From positions 62,001-126,000 of the forward strand of contig CALIXF010000003.1 in assembly GCA_938046735.1 (NCBI GenBank): a stretch of DNA of 64,000 bases, given 5' to 3'. Below, one piece after another: positions 61,112 to 64,000 of this stretch. The position numbers and the translations under genes are program-made. Position 1 is the first letter of the stretch; every line of letters begins with the position of its first letter. Origin of the DNA: an uncultured Candidatus Saccharibacteria bacterium. Its GTDB lineage: Bacteria; Patescibacteriota; Saccharimonadia; Saccharimonadales; Saccharimonadaceae. The notes beneath the pieces are model-generated. The model was not told the origin of the DNA, did no database searches, and saw only the letters and a list, made by a program, of their open reading frames with translations.

Positions 61112-61564
61112 ATGGAAAGCCTTTATGTTTTTTTGGCGTTTATTTTAGGATGGTTTGTTGCACAAGTCTTGAAACTGATTTTCTTTATTATTAAAAAACG
61201 TGGTAAGACAACATTCCGGGATGTTATATATTATATGGTGAAATCGGGTGGTATGCCATCTGGGCATACAGCCAGTTTTACGGCCGTGACGATGATAATT
61301 GGCTATATTAGTGGTTTTAATTCAATAATTTTCGCGTTAGCAGTTTGTAATACATTAATTATTGTTTATGATGCAACTAATGTTAGGTACTCGGTTGGGG
61401 AACATGGTAAAATTCTGAATAAATTAATTAATGAAAGAAATAAGGAAGAAGGGAGTAAGCTGAAAAAACTTCGTGTAGTTGAGGGACATACAGTAGCGGA
61501 AGCTGCAATGGGTTTTTTGCTTGGAATTTCGATTGCTACGATGATAAAAATCTTTTGCCTATAA
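61112..61564 (+). CDS. DUF212 / divergent PAP2-family membrane protein
   Basis: 150 residues with three to four membrane helices. Motifs SGGMPSGHTASFTAV (about 46) and VYDATNVRYSVGEHGKILN (about 90), then RVVEGHTVAEAAMGFLLG, are the YuiD/DUF212 signature, a distant relative of PAP2 phosphatases. It may remove phosphate from a membrane lipid, but activity of this family is unproven. Confidence 0.88.
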   Translation: MESLYVFLAFILGWFVAQVLKLIFFIIKKRGKTTFRDVIYYMVKSGGMPSGHTASFTAVTMIIGYISGFNSIIFALAVCNTLIIVYDATNVRYSVGEHGKILNKLINERNKEEGSKLKKLRVVEGHTVAEAAMGFLLGISIATMIKIFCL

Positions 61565-61635
61565 AAGATGAACTAAGAACTTAAAAGAAGAAGAGAAAAA
61601 AGTTAAGAAAAACTGAAAAAAGTTCGAGAAATGTC

Positions 61636-61664
61636 TTGACAGTTTGATTTAAATAATCTATTAT
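61636..61664 (+). promoter_or_regulatory. 16S rRNA promoter
   Basis: TTGACA (61636-61641), 17-bp spacer, TATTAT (61659-61664). The start near 61671 gives a leader of about 190 nt, which contains the 5' arm of the processing stem. Confidence 0.88.
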
Positions 61665-61724
61665 TGGAGCATACAAAAGCTGCGAAGATATATAAGATAG
61701 GTTTGTGCTTTTGAAAAATGAAGT

Positions 61725-61746
61725 TTAACAATTCAGTTGTGCAATT
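61725..61746 (+). other. 5' arm of the 16S precursor processing stem
   Basis: 22 nt that pair with 63523-63544 (21 Watson-Crick pairs, 1 wobble). Such a stem around the mature rRNA is the usual RNase III substrate. Confidence 0.8.
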
Positions 61747-61859
61747 TGAAATGGGTAAATGTGTGTGATTCTTATAATCATGCAAGATCCATTTCTTTCA
61801 TCGTCAGTTTTATTTTTTATTTGAGTTTTCAAATTTAATATTTAAGGTCTTTGACCTTT

Positions 61860-63388
<1,529 letters not shown>

Positions 63389-63522
63389 GAGAAGGATTTG
63401 ATGAGCATTAGATAGCGATATTTAATGTATCTAGGTCGGTCGTAATTGTGTTAATTAAGCTTAGAACACAATATAGCTTACGTAAGTAAGATACGATTTA
63501 CAGCTTATTGTTACTTTCGATG

Positions 63523-63544
63523 AATTGCACAACTGAGTTGTTAA
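63523..63544 (+). other. 3' arm of the 16S precursor processing stem
   Basis: Pairs with 61725-61746; see there. It lies about 135 nt behind the mature 3' end and just before the terminator. Confidence 0.8.
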
Positions 63545-63546
63545 GG

Positions 63547-63576
63547 AAAATCTCCCAGAAAGGGAGTTTTTTCTTT
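63547..63576 (+). terminator. Terminator of the 16S transcript
   Basis: CTCCC-AGAAA-GGGAG followed by TTTTTTCTTTT. It closes the transcript before any 23S gene. Confidence 0.85.
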
Positions 63577-63668
63577 TGTTAACCTACAGCTTTACAAGTT
63601 TTTAAGATGAGAAAAATGTTATTTCTTGTGATAAAATAGAAAGAGTTTAAAGGGAGAATAAAAATAAA

Positions 63669-64000
63669 ATGGGTCTTTTGCTCAATTTGATATTACTACT
63701 TGTGGGCTTCGTCTTTCTAATTAAAGGAGCGGATGTTTTTGTGGATGGCGCGAGCGATACAGCACGTAAATTTCGTGTACCAAAAATGTTGATTGGTTTG
63801 ACAATTGTTTCGTTTGGTACTAGTGCGCCGGAGCTTGCGGTAAGTATTCAGTCTATCTTGTCGGGAAAGGGGGATATCTTGCTGGGAAACGTAGTGGGTA
63901 GTAATGTACTTAATATTTTATTAATTCTAGGTGTAGCTTCTTTAGTGGGAACATTGAGGGTAAATACAGCAACTGTGAAAAAAGAAATCCCAGTTTTGGT
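63669..64000 (+). CDS. CaCA-family sodium/calcium antiporter, 3' end cut off
   Basis: First 110 residues of a YrbG-like cation antiporter: a first membrane helix (LLLNLILLLVGFVFLIKGAD), then the alpha-1 repeat with VSFGTSAPELAVS and GDILLGNVVGSNVLNI, which holds the ion-binding residues. AAAGGGAG lies about 12 nt before the ATG; TG-A-TAAAAT at about 63631-63638 is the likely -10. The rest is outside the window. Confidence 0.92.
   Translation, partial: MGLLLNLILLLVGFVFLIKGADVFVDGASDTARKFRVPKMLIGLTIVSFGTSAPELAVSIQSILSGKGDILLGNVVGSNVLNILLILGVASLVGTLRVNTATVKKEIPVL

Overview
The window looks like a piece of a Saccharibacteria (TM7, Candidate Phyla Radiation) chromosome. The main evidence is a complete 16S rRNA gene near the right end (about 61860-63388) with the TM7-like GTCATACG variant just after the 530-loop CAGCAGCCGCGG. 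Supporting signs are AT-rich DNA, very tight gene packing, small gene lengths and many CPR-type families. TGA is used as a stop (for example at 25258-25260 and 43027-43029), so the code is standard, not the recoded code of Gracilibacteria/Absconditabacteria.

Layout. 0-3.6 kb: a cut-off coiled-coil protein, the primary sigma factor and a VirB2/TrbC-like small membrane protein. 3.6-13.8 kb: a lipid kinase, then a type IV pilus block (pilM, pilN-like, pilO-like, an EF-loop protein, pilB, pilT, pilC), RNase HI and a CYTH protein. 13.9-21.5 kb: a DUF4868-like protein with a CxxC partner, a zinc ABC importer (znuACB) and a two-subunit ABC exporter. 21.5-26.2 kb: tdk-tmk-ung, a prepilin, its peptidase and a Xer recombinase. 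26.3-32.1 kb: a single-pass protein, ndk, four tRNAs, a PH-domain protein, a SurA/PpiC-like protein, a phosphodiesterase and trxB. 32.2-41.9 kb: a P-loop kinase, polA, a RhuM protein with a ruined Fic motif, a membrane glycosyltransferase, tRNA-Val, thrS and miaA. 41.9-48.5 kb: a winged-helix protein, an MBL remnant, a site-2 protease, a Nudix-RNase H fusion, rnpB, infC-rpmI-rplT-rpmB and comM-like yifB. 48.5-50.4 kb: tmRNA followed by the largest non-coding gap of the window, which appears to hold an orphan sRNA and a roughly 390-nt structured RNA. 50.4-64 kb: a VirD4-like ATPase, gyrB-gyrA, a surface protein, a DUF212 protein, a stand-alone 16S gene and the start of a CaCA antiporter.

How it fits together. 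Pilus genes at 4.6-12.8 kb and 23.5-25.3 kb give nearly all cytoplasmic and inner-membrane parts of a type IV pilus. With the YifB/ComM protein and the VirD4-like ATPase they suggest surface attachment and/or DNA uptake. Nucleotide salvage kinases (tdk, tmk, ndk) fit a host-dependent life.

Transcription signals are unusually easy to read. Many genes have an extended -10 (TGnTATAAT) whose last base lies only 6-9 nt before the start codon, which predicts leaderless mRNAs. Operon-internal genes instead have Shine-Dalgarno sites matching the CCTCCTTT tail of the 16S rRNA.

Most notable items: the structured RNA locus at 49.2-50.3 kb; a 16S gene bracketed by its own 22-bp processing stem and terminator with no 23S behind it; an identical cysteine-bracketed EF-hand loop in two neighbouring pilus genes; an AUU start for infC; and two further candidate structured RNAs (about 43952-44085 and 60923-61080). 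All structures were paired by eye; no folding program or database search was run.
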